Virus record (IMG/VR): IMGVR_UViG_3300021964_000096
Location: 1-52,548 of that record
Length of the DNA stretch: 52,548 nucleotides
Source of the DNA: a virus
Reading direction: 5' to 3' (one strand)
The position numbers and the translations under genes are program-made. Shown piece after piece: positions 13,474-21,900 of the stretch; position 1 is the stretch's first letter; every line of letters starts with the position of its first letter. A model generated the notes under the pieces. That model was given only the letters and a program-made list of their open reading frames with translations. It did not search any database and was not told the DNA's origin.

Positions 13474-14441
13474 TGGGATTATTTGACAAAAGAATAGCTT
13501 ACAAACCTTTTGAGTACCCTGACTACTACACAGAAGGCTGGTTGAAACAAGCTCAAGCATTTTGGTTACATACTGAAATTTCAATGCAAAGTGATATAAA
13601 AGATTGGAATGAAAAACTTAATGAAAAAGAAAAGCATTTAGTTGGTAATATCTTATTAGGCTTTGCACAAACAGAATGTGCTGTGTCAGACTACTGGACA
13701 CAAAAAGTAGTAGGTTGGTTTCCTAAACACGAAATACAACAAATGGCCATGATGTTTGGATCACAAGAAACAATACACGCTGTTGCTTACAGTTATTTAA
13801 ATGAAACATTAAAGTTAGAAGATTATGAAGCATTTTTACATGAGCCTGCTACGGCTGAGCGTTTTGATAATCTTGTTGCTTACGATGGTGATAATCCAAT
13901 CGGCATTGCTAAATCACTTGCTGTATTCTCTGCGTTCGCTGAAGGAGTTAGTTTGTATTCTGCTTTTGCAGTGCTGTATTCTTTTCAGTTACGCAATTTG
14001 CTTAAAGGTATTGGACAGCAAATGAAATGGTCCGTAAGAGATGAATCATTACATAGCAAAATGGGTTGTAAACTATTTCGCGATATGTGTAGTGAAAATG
14101 ATCAATTACTACATTTATGTCGAGAAGATATAATAAATGCTGCGGAAACAATGATTAAATTAGAAACTAAATATATTGACAAAATGTTTGAGATGGGTGA
14201 TATCGAGGGTATATCAGCTAATGATTTGAAACATTTTATAAAAAAGAGAACAAATGAAAAACTTGTGGAACTCGGTTATGTTGACTTGGGATCGTATTTT
14301 GCGTATGACACCAAAGCAGCAGCTAATCTTGATTGGTTCTATCATCTTACCGGCGGGGTCACTCATACTGATTTTTTCGCGACTAGGCCGACTGATTACT
14401 CGAAAGCTGGGGAAGGCGAAGACTTTGAAGACATTTGGTAA
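13473..14441 (+). CDS. nrdB: class I ribonucleotide reductase, beta (radical) subunit
   Basis: The protein has 322 aa. By spacing, the metal ligands are Glu68 (TECAVS), Glu99 and His102 (QETIH), Glu157 (FAEG), Glu191 and His194 (DESLH), with Tyr106 in the radical-tyrosine position. The first ligand is Glu where E. coli NrdB has Asp84; the Glu68-to-Glu99 and to-Tyr106 spacings equal those of E. coli. The C-terminal tip FEDIW resembles the peptide that docks beta onto alpha. The enzyme makes deoxyribonucleotides for phage DNA. The alpha gene lies downstream after small membrane and coiled-coil genes. Confidence 0.92.
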   Translation: MGLFDKRIAYKPFEYPDYYTEGWLKQAQAFWLHTEISMQSDIKDWNEKLNEKEKHLVGNILLGFAQTECAVSDYWTQKVVGWFPKHEIQQMAMMFGSQETIHAVAYSYLNETLKLEDYEAFLHEPATAERFDNLVAYDGDNPIGIAKSLAVFSAFAEGVSLYSAFAVLYSFQLRNLLKGIGQQMKWSVRDESLHSKMGCKLFRDMCSENDQLLHLCREDIINAAETMIKLETKYIDKMFEMGDIEGISANDLKHFIKKRTNEKLVELGYVDLGSYFAYDTKAAANLDWFYHLTGGVTHTDFFATRPTDYSKAGEGEDFEDIW

Positions 14442-14484
14442 TGTCATAACTGAAGACGAATTATACGAACAATTATACAAATGA
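14254..14484 (+). CDS. possible overlapping gene for a one-pass membrane protein
   Basis: The 76-aa frame overlaps the last 188 nt of nrdB in another phase and then continues 43 nt beyond it, ending in an ATGA junction with the next gene. The product has a basic start (LWNSVMLTWDRILRMTPK), a plausible membrane segment (LILIGSIILPAGSLILIF) and a basic then acidic tail. The long overlap argues against it; the exact junction and clean membrane segment argue for it. It could be holin-like, but the lysis genes are on the other strand. Confidence 0.35.
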   Translation: MKNLWNSVMLTWDRILRMTPKQQLILIGSIILPAGSLILIFSRLGRLITRKLGKAKTLKTFGNVITEDELYEQLYK

Positions 14485-14711
14485 AAGAACAAACTTTAAT
14501 AGAAATGAAAAACAAAATTGAAACGCTTGGACAAGCTGCTCAATTCTTAATGCAAGAAACTAAAAACTTAAAAGACCTAGCAGTAGGTACATTAGAAACA
14601 ATTAAACAAATGCCTGATTATGAGCAAGCTATCGAAAAGCTTAAAGAAAAAATGGTTGAAAAAACTGGTGAAGCAAAGAAAGCTGACACCGGTGGAAAGA
14701 TTATCGAATAG
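14481..14711 (+). CDS. coiled-coil protein between nrdB and nrdA
   Basis: The protein has 76 aa, is helical throughout and Lys/Glu-rich with heptad-like spacing (MKNKIETLGQAAQFLMQE; YEQAIEKLKEKMVEKTG). No cysteine pair, so it is not a glutaredoxin. It lies between the ribonucleotide reductase subunit genes. Function unknown. Confidence 0.65.
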   Translation: MKEQTLIEMKNKIETLGQAAQFLMQETKNLKDLAVGTLETIKQMPDYEQAIEKLKEKMVEKTGEAKKADTGGKIIE

Positions 14712-14721
14712 ATTAGGGTAT

Positions 14722-14898
14722 ATGGGGACGGCGTTTATGATGATGTCTCCCCATTTATTACCGGATCAAATTGGAATGGTTACATATATTATAGCAGGTG
14801 CTATATCAATACCTCAAGTGTTTGTAGCAAAACAATGGAACTTAGTAGCAGTTAATTTAAACGTAGCAATAGCCTACACAATATTATATTTATCATAA
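14722..14898 (+). CDS. 58-aa two-segment membrane protein
   Basis: I place the start at MGTAFMM, just after the previous gene; the frame is open further upstream and an earlier ATG (14620) would overlap the preceding gene by 92 nt. The product has two likely membrane segments, about IGMVTYIIAGAISIPQVFVA and VAVNLNVAIAYTILYL. Similar small membrane proteins occur in marine phages. It abuts nrdA directly. A role at the host membrane is likely but not defined. Confidence 0.6.
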   Translation: MGTAFMMMSPHLLPDQIGMVTYIIAGAISIPQVFVAKQWNLVAVNLNVAIAYTILYLS

Positions 14899-16620
14899 AT
14901 GTGGAATGAAAATTGGAAAAAAGGAGAAGATTACCCTACGTGGGGTGATACGGACGTATACAAAAAGACAATATCCGGGGGATATTTATTTGACGGAGAG
15001 TCACCTAAAGAAGCATACATGCGCGTCAGTAAAACGGTTGCTCGTAGATTATATAAGCCGGAAATGGCAGAAACTTTCTTCGAGTATATTTGGAACGGAT
15101 GGCTTTGCCTCGCGAGTCCAGTATTATCTAATACCGGCACTGATAGGGGTTTGCCTATTAGCTGCTTTGGTATCGATGTTGCTGATAGTATACAAGACAT
15201 AGGACAGAAGAACTTAGAGATGATGCTACTCGCTAAGCACGGCGGTGGAGTTGGTATCGGTATTAATCAAATTAGACCCGCTGGCGCTAAAATTACAGGT
15301 AATGGAACATCAGACGGAGTCGTACCTTTTTGCAAAATCTATGATAGCACAATTCTTGCGACTAATCAAGGATCAGTCAGAAGAGGAGCAGCATCGGTTA
15401 ACATCAATATTGAACACAATGATTTCGAAGAATGGCTTGAGATTAGAGAGCCTAAAGGAGATGTCAACAGACAATCGCTTAATTTACATCAGTGTGCAAT
15501 TGTGGGTGATAAGTTTATGCGACGCCTTGAACAAGGAGATGCGGATGCTAGAGCTAGATGGAGTAAATTACTTAGAAAGCGAAAAGCAACTGGAGAACCG
15601 TATATTATGTTTAAAGGAAATGTTAACAAAGCAAATCCAAAAGCATATAAAGAAAACGGGTTAAAAGTACATATGACAAACATATGTTCAGAGATAACGT
15701 TACACACAGATGAAAACCACAGCTTTGTTTGTTGTTTATCATCATTAAACTTAGCAAAATATGAAGAATGGAAAAACACTAACCTTATTTACGACGCCAT
15801 ATGGTTTCTTGACGGTGTTATGGAAGAATTTATTCAAAGGGCGAAAGGATTACGCGGATTCGAGAATTCTATACGATCTGCACAGAAAGGGAGAGCATTG
15901 GGACTGGGAGTCCTCGGCTGGCACACTTACTTACAAGAGAAGGGTATTCCTTTCGAAGGTTTATTATCTCAGTTTGAAACTAGGAGGATATTTTCGCAAA
16001 TTAAAATTGAAAGCGAAAGAGCTTCCATGGCGCTTGCTGAAACTTATGGTGAGCCTTTGTGGTGTGTTGGCACTGGTTATCGCAACACTCATTTGCGCGC
16101 CGTTGCTCCTACTGTCTCTAACAGTAAGCTCTCTGGAAACGTAAGTGCAGGTATTGAACCTTGGGCTGCCAATGTGTTTACTGAACAATCTGCTAAAGGT
16201 ACTTTTATACGTAAAAATCCTACGCTAGTTAAATTGTTAAGAAAACTTAAAATAAATAATAATGAAATTTGGAACAAGATTCTCGCGGATGGTGGTAGTG
16301 TTCAAGATATACCTGAGCTTGATGGGGTTACTGTTGGGTCACACGAAATCCCTGCGAAAGAAGTATTTAAGACGTTTAAGGAGATTAATCAATTAGAGTT
16401 AGTTAATCAAGCTGGACTGAGACAGCAGTATATAGATCAATCTGTTAGTTTGAATTTAGCTTTTCCTAGTGAAGCGACGCCTAAATGGCTTAATAAAGTA
16501 CATCATGAAGCTTGGAAAAAAGGAGTGAAGACTTTATATTATACGAGAACAGAGAGTGTTCTACGTGGAGATATTGCACAGCAAGCGATGAGTGAAGATT
16601 GTCTTGCGTGTGATGGTTAG
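14899..16620 (+). CDS. nrdA: class I ribonucleotide reductase, alpha (catalytic) subunit
   Basis: The protein has 573 aa. Recognisable sites are LPISCFG (first active-site Cys), NICSE (radical Cys plus Glu and Asn), FVCCLSSLN (second redox Cys), KTLYYTRT (Tyr-Tyr radical path) and the C-terminal EDCLACDG with the CxxC pair that thioredoxin-type proteins re-reduce. At about 190 residues shorter than E. coli NrdA, it has no N-terminal ATP-cone, so dATP feedback control is probably absent. It reduces ribonucleoside diphosphates together with the beta subunit. It is the last gene before the early terminator. Confidence 0.93.
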   Translation: MWNENWKKGEDYPTWGDTDVYKKTISGGYLFDGESPKEAYMRVSKTVARRLYKPEMAETFFEYIWNGWLCLASPVLSNTGTDRGLPISCFGIDVADSIQDIGQKNLEMMLLAKHGGGVGIGINQIRPAGAKITGNGTSDGVVPFCKIYDSTILATNQGSVRRGAASVNINIEHNDFEEWLEIREPKGDVNRQSLNLHQCAIVGDKFMRRLEQGDADARARWSKLLRKRKATGEPYIMFKGNVNKANPKAYKENGLKVHMTNICSEITLHTDENHSFVCCLSSLNLAKYEEWKNTNLIYDAIWFLDGVMEEFIQRAKGLRGFENSIRSAQKGRALGLGVLGWHTYLQEKGIPFEGLLSQFETRRIFSQIKIESERASMALAETYGEPLWCVGTGYRNTHLRAVAPTVSNSKLSGNVSAGIEPWAANVFTEQSAKGTFIRKNPTLVKLLRKLKINNNEIWNKILADGGSVQDIPELDGVTVGSHEIPAKEVFKTFKEINQLELVNQAGLRQQYIDQSVSLNLAFPSEATPKWLNKVHHEAWKKGVKTLYYTRTESVLRGDIAQQAMSEDCLACDG

Positions 16621-16639
16621 TTGTTTAGTTAGTTAGAAA

Positions 16640-16673
16640 GAGGGCGCTGGAAACGGCGCTCTTGTTTTATTTT
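16640..16673 (+). terminator. rho-independent-type terminator of the early plus-strand genes
   Basis: An 8-bp stem GAGGGCGC (16640-16647) pairs with GCGCTCTT (16656-16663), with two G-U pairs and an 8-nt loop (TGGAAACG). It is followed by GTTTTATTTT. It lies 19 nt after the nrdA stop and marks the end of the main early transcript. Confidence 0.75.
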
Positions 16674-16695
16674 AATATTTTAAAATTAAACTTTT

Positions 16696-16884
16696 ATGAA
16701 TTACGAAAAATTATTTAACAAATGTGTTGATATTTTATTATATTTAACTGATGTTACTGGTTTAAGTTATCAAGAGGTTAATGTTTGGGTATTTGTAATT
16801 ATAGAACCTGCTATATTTATAATAATGTTATTTTATATATTATATATTAATAATAAACTCTACCGTAAATCTCAGCAGGTTTAA
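16696..16884 (+). CDS. small membrane protein at the end of the plus-strand block
   Basis: The protein has 62 aa. An amphipathic start (KLFNKCVDILLYLTDVTG) and the motif LSYQEVNVWVFVIIEP lead into one strong hydrophobic segment (AIFIIMLFYILYI), then a basic end. I recognise the motif YQEVNVWVFVII from small proteins of Bacteroidetes and their phages. It lies after the terminator and its tail overlaps the convergent late gene by 38 nt, so the two mRNAs are complementary there. Confidence 0.65.
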   Translation: MNYEKLFNKCVDILLYLTDVTGLSYQEVNVWVFVIIEPAIFIIMLFYILYINNKLYRKSQQV

Positions 16885-17647
16885 CACCAGCTAGGTATTG
16901 GCCCACCGTTGTTATAGCATCAAGTTTTTCACTTTGGCCTTTGTATGGGTTTAAATCCCAAACATCATAGTAAGCTATATATTTTCCTTTTTCGTCTTCC
17001 CCTTTGCTAAGAGAGTAGTTACCTAAAACATCACCATACATCTCTCCTACCATTTCATCTTCGTAACCTTTATTAGCTTCAAGCATTGCTTTTATATTTT
17101 TTTCAGTGTGGGGAGAGCTATAATAAGTTACGTTTTTGTCTTTAGCTTTAGTAGGTTTATATTTAGAGACTGGTATAGTGCCGTGTTCTTGCTTACCTGT
17201 CATCATCATGCTTAGTAAATCTCGTCTTTCTGCATCATGAAGCATATTTTCTTCAGATTCTGGATCTAAATATAGTTCCTTTAGCCAATCTTCTTCTTTT
17301 TCAAAAGACGCTATAGAACCTTCTTCTGGCTCTTGTAATACACTTTTAACTCTTTCAAGTACTCCATCAGCACCTTCGTAGCCATAAGGATTTATATTTC
17401 TTGTAAATTTTTCTCTTAAAGGTTTTGTGGCTTGCGTTATTCCAAACTTTAAAGCTTTAATTCCAAAATTCGCAAGTCCTGTAGGTATTGTATTAATAGC
17501 TAAGAACTTAGGTGAAGCTCCGCTACCTTTTTTTGAATTACTTTTTACAACTCCTAAATCTACCTCAGGTAACATCTCTGTTTTAATAGGAGGCTGTGAG
17601 TTTGTTAAGCCGTCTTGACTCAACCTTTTTTTCATGTTAAATCCCAT
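16847..17647 (-). CDS. last late gene, probable virion protein
   Basis: The protein has 266 aa. A basic, Ser/Pro-rich N-terminus precedes a short amphipathic segment (FLAINTIPTGLANFGIKALK). The C-terminal part has the block GNYSLSKGEDEKGKYIAYYD followed by DLNPY, which I have seen in giant and structural proteins of marine phages. No catalytic motif is visible. As the distal gene of the late operon it is probably a minor virion protein. It ends in the convergent overlap with the small membrane gene. Confidence 0.65.
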   Translation of the reverse strand: MGFNMKKRLSQDGLTNSQPPIKTEMLPEVDLGVVKSNSKKGSGASPKFLAINTIPTGLANFGIKALKFGITQATKPLREKFTRNINPYGYEGADGVLERVKSVLQEPEEGSIASFEKEEDWLKELYLDPESEENMLHDAERRDLLSMMMTGKQEHGTIPVSKYKPTKAKDKNVTYYSSPHTEKNIKAMLEANKGYEDEMVGEMYGDVLGNYSLSKGEDEKGKYIAYYDVWDLNPYKGQSEKLDAITTVGQYLAGVKPAEIYGRVYY

Positions 17648-17649
17648 AC

Positions 17650-17778
17650 CTATATTTTATTTTTTACATTTTTTCCTTTTTTATATTTTTTCTTTGTAGG
17701 AGCATCTTCAGAACCTATTTTGTAACCGTTGTTACCCTTAACACCTAAGCCTTGAGGTCCTATTCCTTTTGTTTTCAT
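17650..17778 (-). CDS. 42-aa very basic peptide
   Basis: The product begins MKTKGIGPQGLGVKGNNGY and ends in a Lys-rich tail (KKKYKKGKNVKNK). It is mostly disordered in appearance. It starts after a gap from the coiled-coil membrane gene and ends 2 nt before the next ATG. It may be a DNA-associated virion peptide; the charge is the only clue. Confidence 0.5.
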   Translation of the reverse strand: MKTKGIGPQGLGVKGNNGYKIGSEDAPTKKKYKKGKNVKNKI

Positions 17779-17812
17779 AATTTATATATTTTAGTGTTGA
17801 TGAATCTTGTGA

Positions 17813-18160
17813 TTAATTATCAATACACCCTTCTAATTCCTTTACTTTTAATTTTAGTTCATCAATATCGCTTACAGCTTTTGCCTGATACTTTTCTAAA
17901 TATAGTAACCGCATGTTTTGCTCCGCATCATCTGGTAAAGATCCTAATTCACCGCGCGGCCATTTAACTCTAAACTCAGAATTCATATTAAGCTCAGACT
18001 CCATGCGCATTACATTAATGCGAAGCTGTTGTATTTCAGCTATTAATGTAAAATAGACTCCAGCTATGGAAAGCAATCCTGCACAAATAGCTATAATTGT
18101 TTTTACATTAATGTTAAAATTTGTGTTTTCGCTTAATTCTTTCATATTATTGTCTTCCAA
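17813..18160 (-). CDS. membrane-anchored coiled-coil protein, possible spanin or holin partner
   Basis: The protein has 115 aa. After a short N-terminal stretch comes one membrane segment (TIIAICAGLLSIAGVYFTLI), then a long helical region with heptads (IAEIQQLRINVMRMESEL; DELKLKVKELEG). This is the layout of an inner-membrane spanin (Rz-like) or of proteins that regulate holins. It overlaps the amidase gene end by 14 nt, so it belongs to the lysis cassette. No lipobox-containing outer-membrane partner is seen nearby. Confidence 0.6.
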   Translation of the reverse strand: MEDNNMKELSENTNFNINVKTIIAICAGLLSIAGVYFTLIAEIQQLRINVMRMESELNMNSEFRVKWPRGELGSLPDDAEQNMRLLYLEKYQAKAVSDIDELKLKVKELEGCIDN

Positions 18161-18578
18161 AAAAGCATATTATATTTTCATATTCTTTAGACACATCAAA
18201 ACTTGGGCATGCTTTACTTGAAAATTCATTATGTCCATGCAATGTAGCATCTGGGTAATCCTTCATTAAGTTCATTATTATTTCATATAAAGAACTTCTT
18301 TGCTCTTCTGTTCTAGTGTCAAGCGGTTTAAAAGTGTCTTTGTCTATACCACCAACATAGGCTATGCCTATTGAATCTTTATTATAACCTTTCACGTGAG
18401 CTCCTGGTATTTCAACAGGTCTGCCCTCAGAAATTTTACCGTCAATGTGCACGATATAGTGATAACCAATATCTGACCACCCACGAGCTTTATGCCAAGA
18501 TCTAATCTCCTCAACACTTGTTGGTCTGCATTCTGGCGTTGCAGTACAGTGTATTATTATTTTATTTATCGTCCTCAT
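18147..18578 (-). CDS. endolysin: N-acetylmuramoyl-L-alanine amidase (T7 lysozyme type)
   Basis: The protein has 143 aa. Zinc ligands by comparison with T7 lysozyme are His10 (IIHCTAT), His116 and Cys124 (HGHNEFSSKACPSFD), with Lys122 in the position of the T7 catalytic Lys. GYHYIVHIDGKISEGRP and IGIAYVGG are further family blocks. It cuts the amide bond between muramic acid and the peptide in peptidoglycan. T7 lysozyme also binds RNA polymerase; nothing here shows that. No signal peptide, so release needs the adjacent holin. Confidence 0.9.
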   Translation of the reverse strand: MRTINKIIIHCTATPECRPTSVEEIRSWHKARGWSDIGYHYIVHIDGKISEGRPVEIPGAHVKGYNKDSIGIAYVGGIDKDTFKPLDTRTEEQRSSLYEIIMNLMKDYPDATLHGHNEFSSKACPSFDVSKEYENIICFFGRQ

Positions 18579-18720
18579 TAACTTTCGACCATTTAGCTAT
18601 AGTATAACCTATAGTTACTAATAGTAATATTATTTTCAACCAATCTTCTATTTGAGTAAATGTTGTTACGCCTAATGTGCCACCGTTAATTGCGTAAAGT
18701 TTTATGTGTTCTAAGTTCAT
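18562..18720 (-). CDS. probable holin
   Basis: The protein has 52 aa. It starts MNLEHIKLYAINGGTLGVTT, has one hydrophobic segment (DWLKIILLLVTIGYTIAKW) and a charged C-terminus. It overlaps the start of the amidase gene by 17 nt and sits just upstream of it, the usual holin place. I recognise this short family from phages of marine Bacteroidetes. It would form lesions in the inner membrane that let the amidase out. Confidence 0.7.
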   Translation of the reverse strand: MNLEHIKLYAINGGTLGVTTFTQIEDWLKIILLLVTIGYTIAKWSKVNEDDK

Positions 18721-18926
18721 TATTTTTTATTTTTTGGTACACAGTTAGGTACTTTTTTACCTCCTTTTTTCTTCATGCCAATCATTTTGTACCCTGACCA
18801 GCAAGGTCCTTTCTTCTTAGCTATACTAATGGGACCGCCAGATCCATCAGCATTCATTGTAACTTCTTGGTTAACAGGAAATTTATAGCTTCTAGATTCG
18901 TTTACTCTTTTAGTTATTGGTTTCAT
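18720..18926 (-). CDS. small basic protein with GYKMIGMKKK...VPNC motif
   Basis: The protein has 68 aa. The C-terminal signature CWSGYKMIGMKKKGGKK followed by VPNCVP is common at the ends of phage-encoded proteins in the sea, including cyanophage and pelagiphage virion proteins. The two Cys may be structural. The stop shares a base with the holin start; the start overlaps the giant gene end. Probably a small virion or assembly peptide. Confidence 0.65.
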   Translation of the reverse strand: MKPITKRVNESRSYKFPVNQEVTMNADGSGGPISIAKKKGPCWSGYKMIGMKKKGGKKVPNCVPKNKK

Positions 18927-21900
18927 CGTAATATTATTTTTCTAGTCCTTGTTGTTCGTGTTCGTTTATTTGTTTTTTTGCTTTTCTTTTTATCTTCTAA
19001 ACCTAGGTTCCATTCATTCCAACCTGCTAGCAAAGCAATTCTTTGCCACTCTTCTACATTCTCTCCTAAAGCAGCGTCTATATTATTTATTTTCTTAATT
19101 AACCTATCTAATGGTACGTTAGTAGCTGCGGATATAACTTGACCGCCAGCTAAATAAGCTGGGTTGTCTAAACTAAAACCTTTTTCTTTCATTTCATCTT
19201 TATTCCATTGATAAGCTCTAGACGCGTTCTGTATTTGTGATACTTTAGCAGATAAAGGTGGTGATACTCTTAAAAGATCAGACACTAAAACTCTTTCTAC
19301 GTTTGGTCGTTTTTTATCAAGCTCGGTATTTAACTTTATAGCTGTATTCTTTAAAACACTAGCTATAGCGCCTACGTAACCAGAGCCTCTCATAACAGAA
19401 TCTGCCATACCATTTAAGGTTCTGTAAGAATCTTGTTTTTGTTTTTCAGACATTTCATTATCTTCATCAAAAGCTATAGCAAATAAAGCATTTTGAAGGG
19501 CGTTAAATATTAAGTTTTGAACAGCTCCGTAATACAGTATTTTAGATATGTTTTCTTTTTTACTACCTCTACCGTCTTTAAGATCCATATAAGCTTTCTT
19601 CATTATACGGTTGTACTGCATAGGCGTATTTGCAAAAGCTAAAACAACTCTACCTAAATCACTAGCTTGCTGAGCTGATATTCTGTCAGGTCTAGATGAC
19701 TGTTGGTTTTCTTCAGATATTTCTCTCCAGTCTTTAAGAGCTTGCTTCTCTGCGGCAACCTCGTTCATACCTTCTTTTACATATTTTTTAATTCTATTTC
19801 TATAATACGTAGAACCTCCAGACGCTATAGCAAAACTATCAGCAACTTGCGTTGGTGTAAAACCAAATTCAAGAAGTTTATTGACAACTCCTCTAACACC
19901 ACCTTTTTTAGCCATATCAGCAATATCAGCTTCGTTTATATTCATACGTAAACCGCTTCTTCTTTCTTTCAAAAAGTCAGAGTTCATTAACGTAGAAAAA
20001 TCCTTCCAATACTGTTTTTGATTAGCAAAAGCTTTTGCAGCTGCAAATATATTATTGTCTTTAAAGTTCAAGTAGTTAAAAGAAGATATCGTTTGTAGAA
20101 CTGCTGATCTTGTATTAAAGAACATAGTTACACCAATACTACCAGTTAACCAATCAACTAGTTTACCTGAAAACTTATCAGCATTGTTACCTCTGTTTCT
20201 ACCAGTTTCCATACGTTTTAATATACCTTCCATAGAAGATCTATAATTCTTACCAAACGCAGCTTCTAATTTATTTAAGTTTTGCTCAGAAAATATTTCA
20301 CTAACGTTTTGCTTCCAAGGCTCTAAATACTTAGCTCTTTTAGTAGTGTTTAAAGTTTGTAGTAAATCTGTAGTGATTGTTCCAGTAACCCAACCTTCGC
20401 CTGGTTTTGCGTATTGATCACCTTTTAATATATTTACTAACTGCTCTGAAAAAGAACTTAGTTCTGGAGATTTTTCTACAAACTCATTAAGTGATTTTAA
20501 ATCCGCCTTACTTAAGCCAGGAACTTCCATGCCTTGCTTACTCCATATATTAACTCTAACAGCTTGCTCTTGAGTGAAAGGTTCTCCAGGTAATTTTTTT
20601 CTTAAATTCTTAGGTACAGAGCTTATTTGTTTTTTTAACGCGTTAAAATCGTTTAACATAGCTACCCTGTCTCTAGATATATTATTCATGGCTCTAGCGT
20701 AAGGATCTAGCATTGTTTCTTTGTAAAACTTCATTTGAGCTTCACCTTTTTTACCTTTAGCTAAAGTTGTGTATAGCAAACCTGTAAAATCATTAGCAGA
20801 ATAAGGAACAAAAAAGTTTAATTTACCTTTTCCTTTTCCAGCAACCTCACCTTTAACTCTAGCGTATTTCTTTTGAGCTCCAATACCTGTTTTAAACTCT
20901 AAGTATTCGTTAAATGTCTTGCTTAAATCTATGTCTTTAGAAGCTTTGGCTTGTTGTACTTTAGATTTTACATCTATTTGACTTAATATATCTTTTACAG
21001 CTTTAACGTTTTTAATAGCATCATCTGCGAAGTAAAAATCATTGTAACCTTCACCTGCTTTATCTAAAACCCATTTAGCTTTAGCTTTAGCAGCTCCATC
21101 GCCTAACCCAGTTATGTTTTCAAGCGGTATATCTATACCAGCTTCTTTCATGAATTTCTGTATTTCAATAGCAGATTCAGGTGGTCTAGCTGTTAATATA
21201 AATACGTCTTCAGTTCCTCTAGCTGCTGCTATTTTTTCAGCTACACTAAATAAAGGTCCTTTTTTACCGTCAATAACTTTGCTAAACTCCTTAAAATCAA
21301 ATTTAGCTCCTTGACTCTCTAAAAGATCAGCTTGCTTAGCAAACTCAGAAGCATTTATTTTACCAACTTTATTTCTTGTTATACCTGAGTAAACCTTCTG
21401 TAAAAATCTTTCAGGTAACGCTTCACCAAAGCCGATGTCTGTAGTTTCTATTTCGTATAGTCTATCTCCAAACTCTTCTCTATATCTATTAGCACTTTCT
21501 TGAACTTGCTCCCAGGTTTTTCTAACAACAAAGTCAGGTAGTGATCTTTCAACTCTAGCTTGATTTCTGGATATAGCGGTTTCAAGAGGTGTGTTTGCTA
21601 CAACCATATGAACTTCAAAACCTGCGTCTTCAAGTTGCTTAACTTTCTTCATGGTAGCATTGTAAGAAGCGCCAGTACCATCAATTACCATACCATCTCC
21701 GTTCTTAGCATACTTATCAAACTTAGCAACAGCTGCTTTTCTAGCTGCCGCACCAAGTTTAGATCTCGTAGATCTTTGTTCTTTAGTGTACTCACCTTCT
21801 CTAGCTGGTAATCCAGCTTCTTCTTTCATAGCTTCAAGAGCTATATCTTGATTTACTACTTTAAAACCTCTTCTACCTAACTGTAAACCTTTACCTATGT

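Noticed and set aside
14931-15779. Several long open frames antisense or out of phase inside nrdA and nrdB
   Set aside because: They lie fully within strongly conserved reductase genes and show no coding features.
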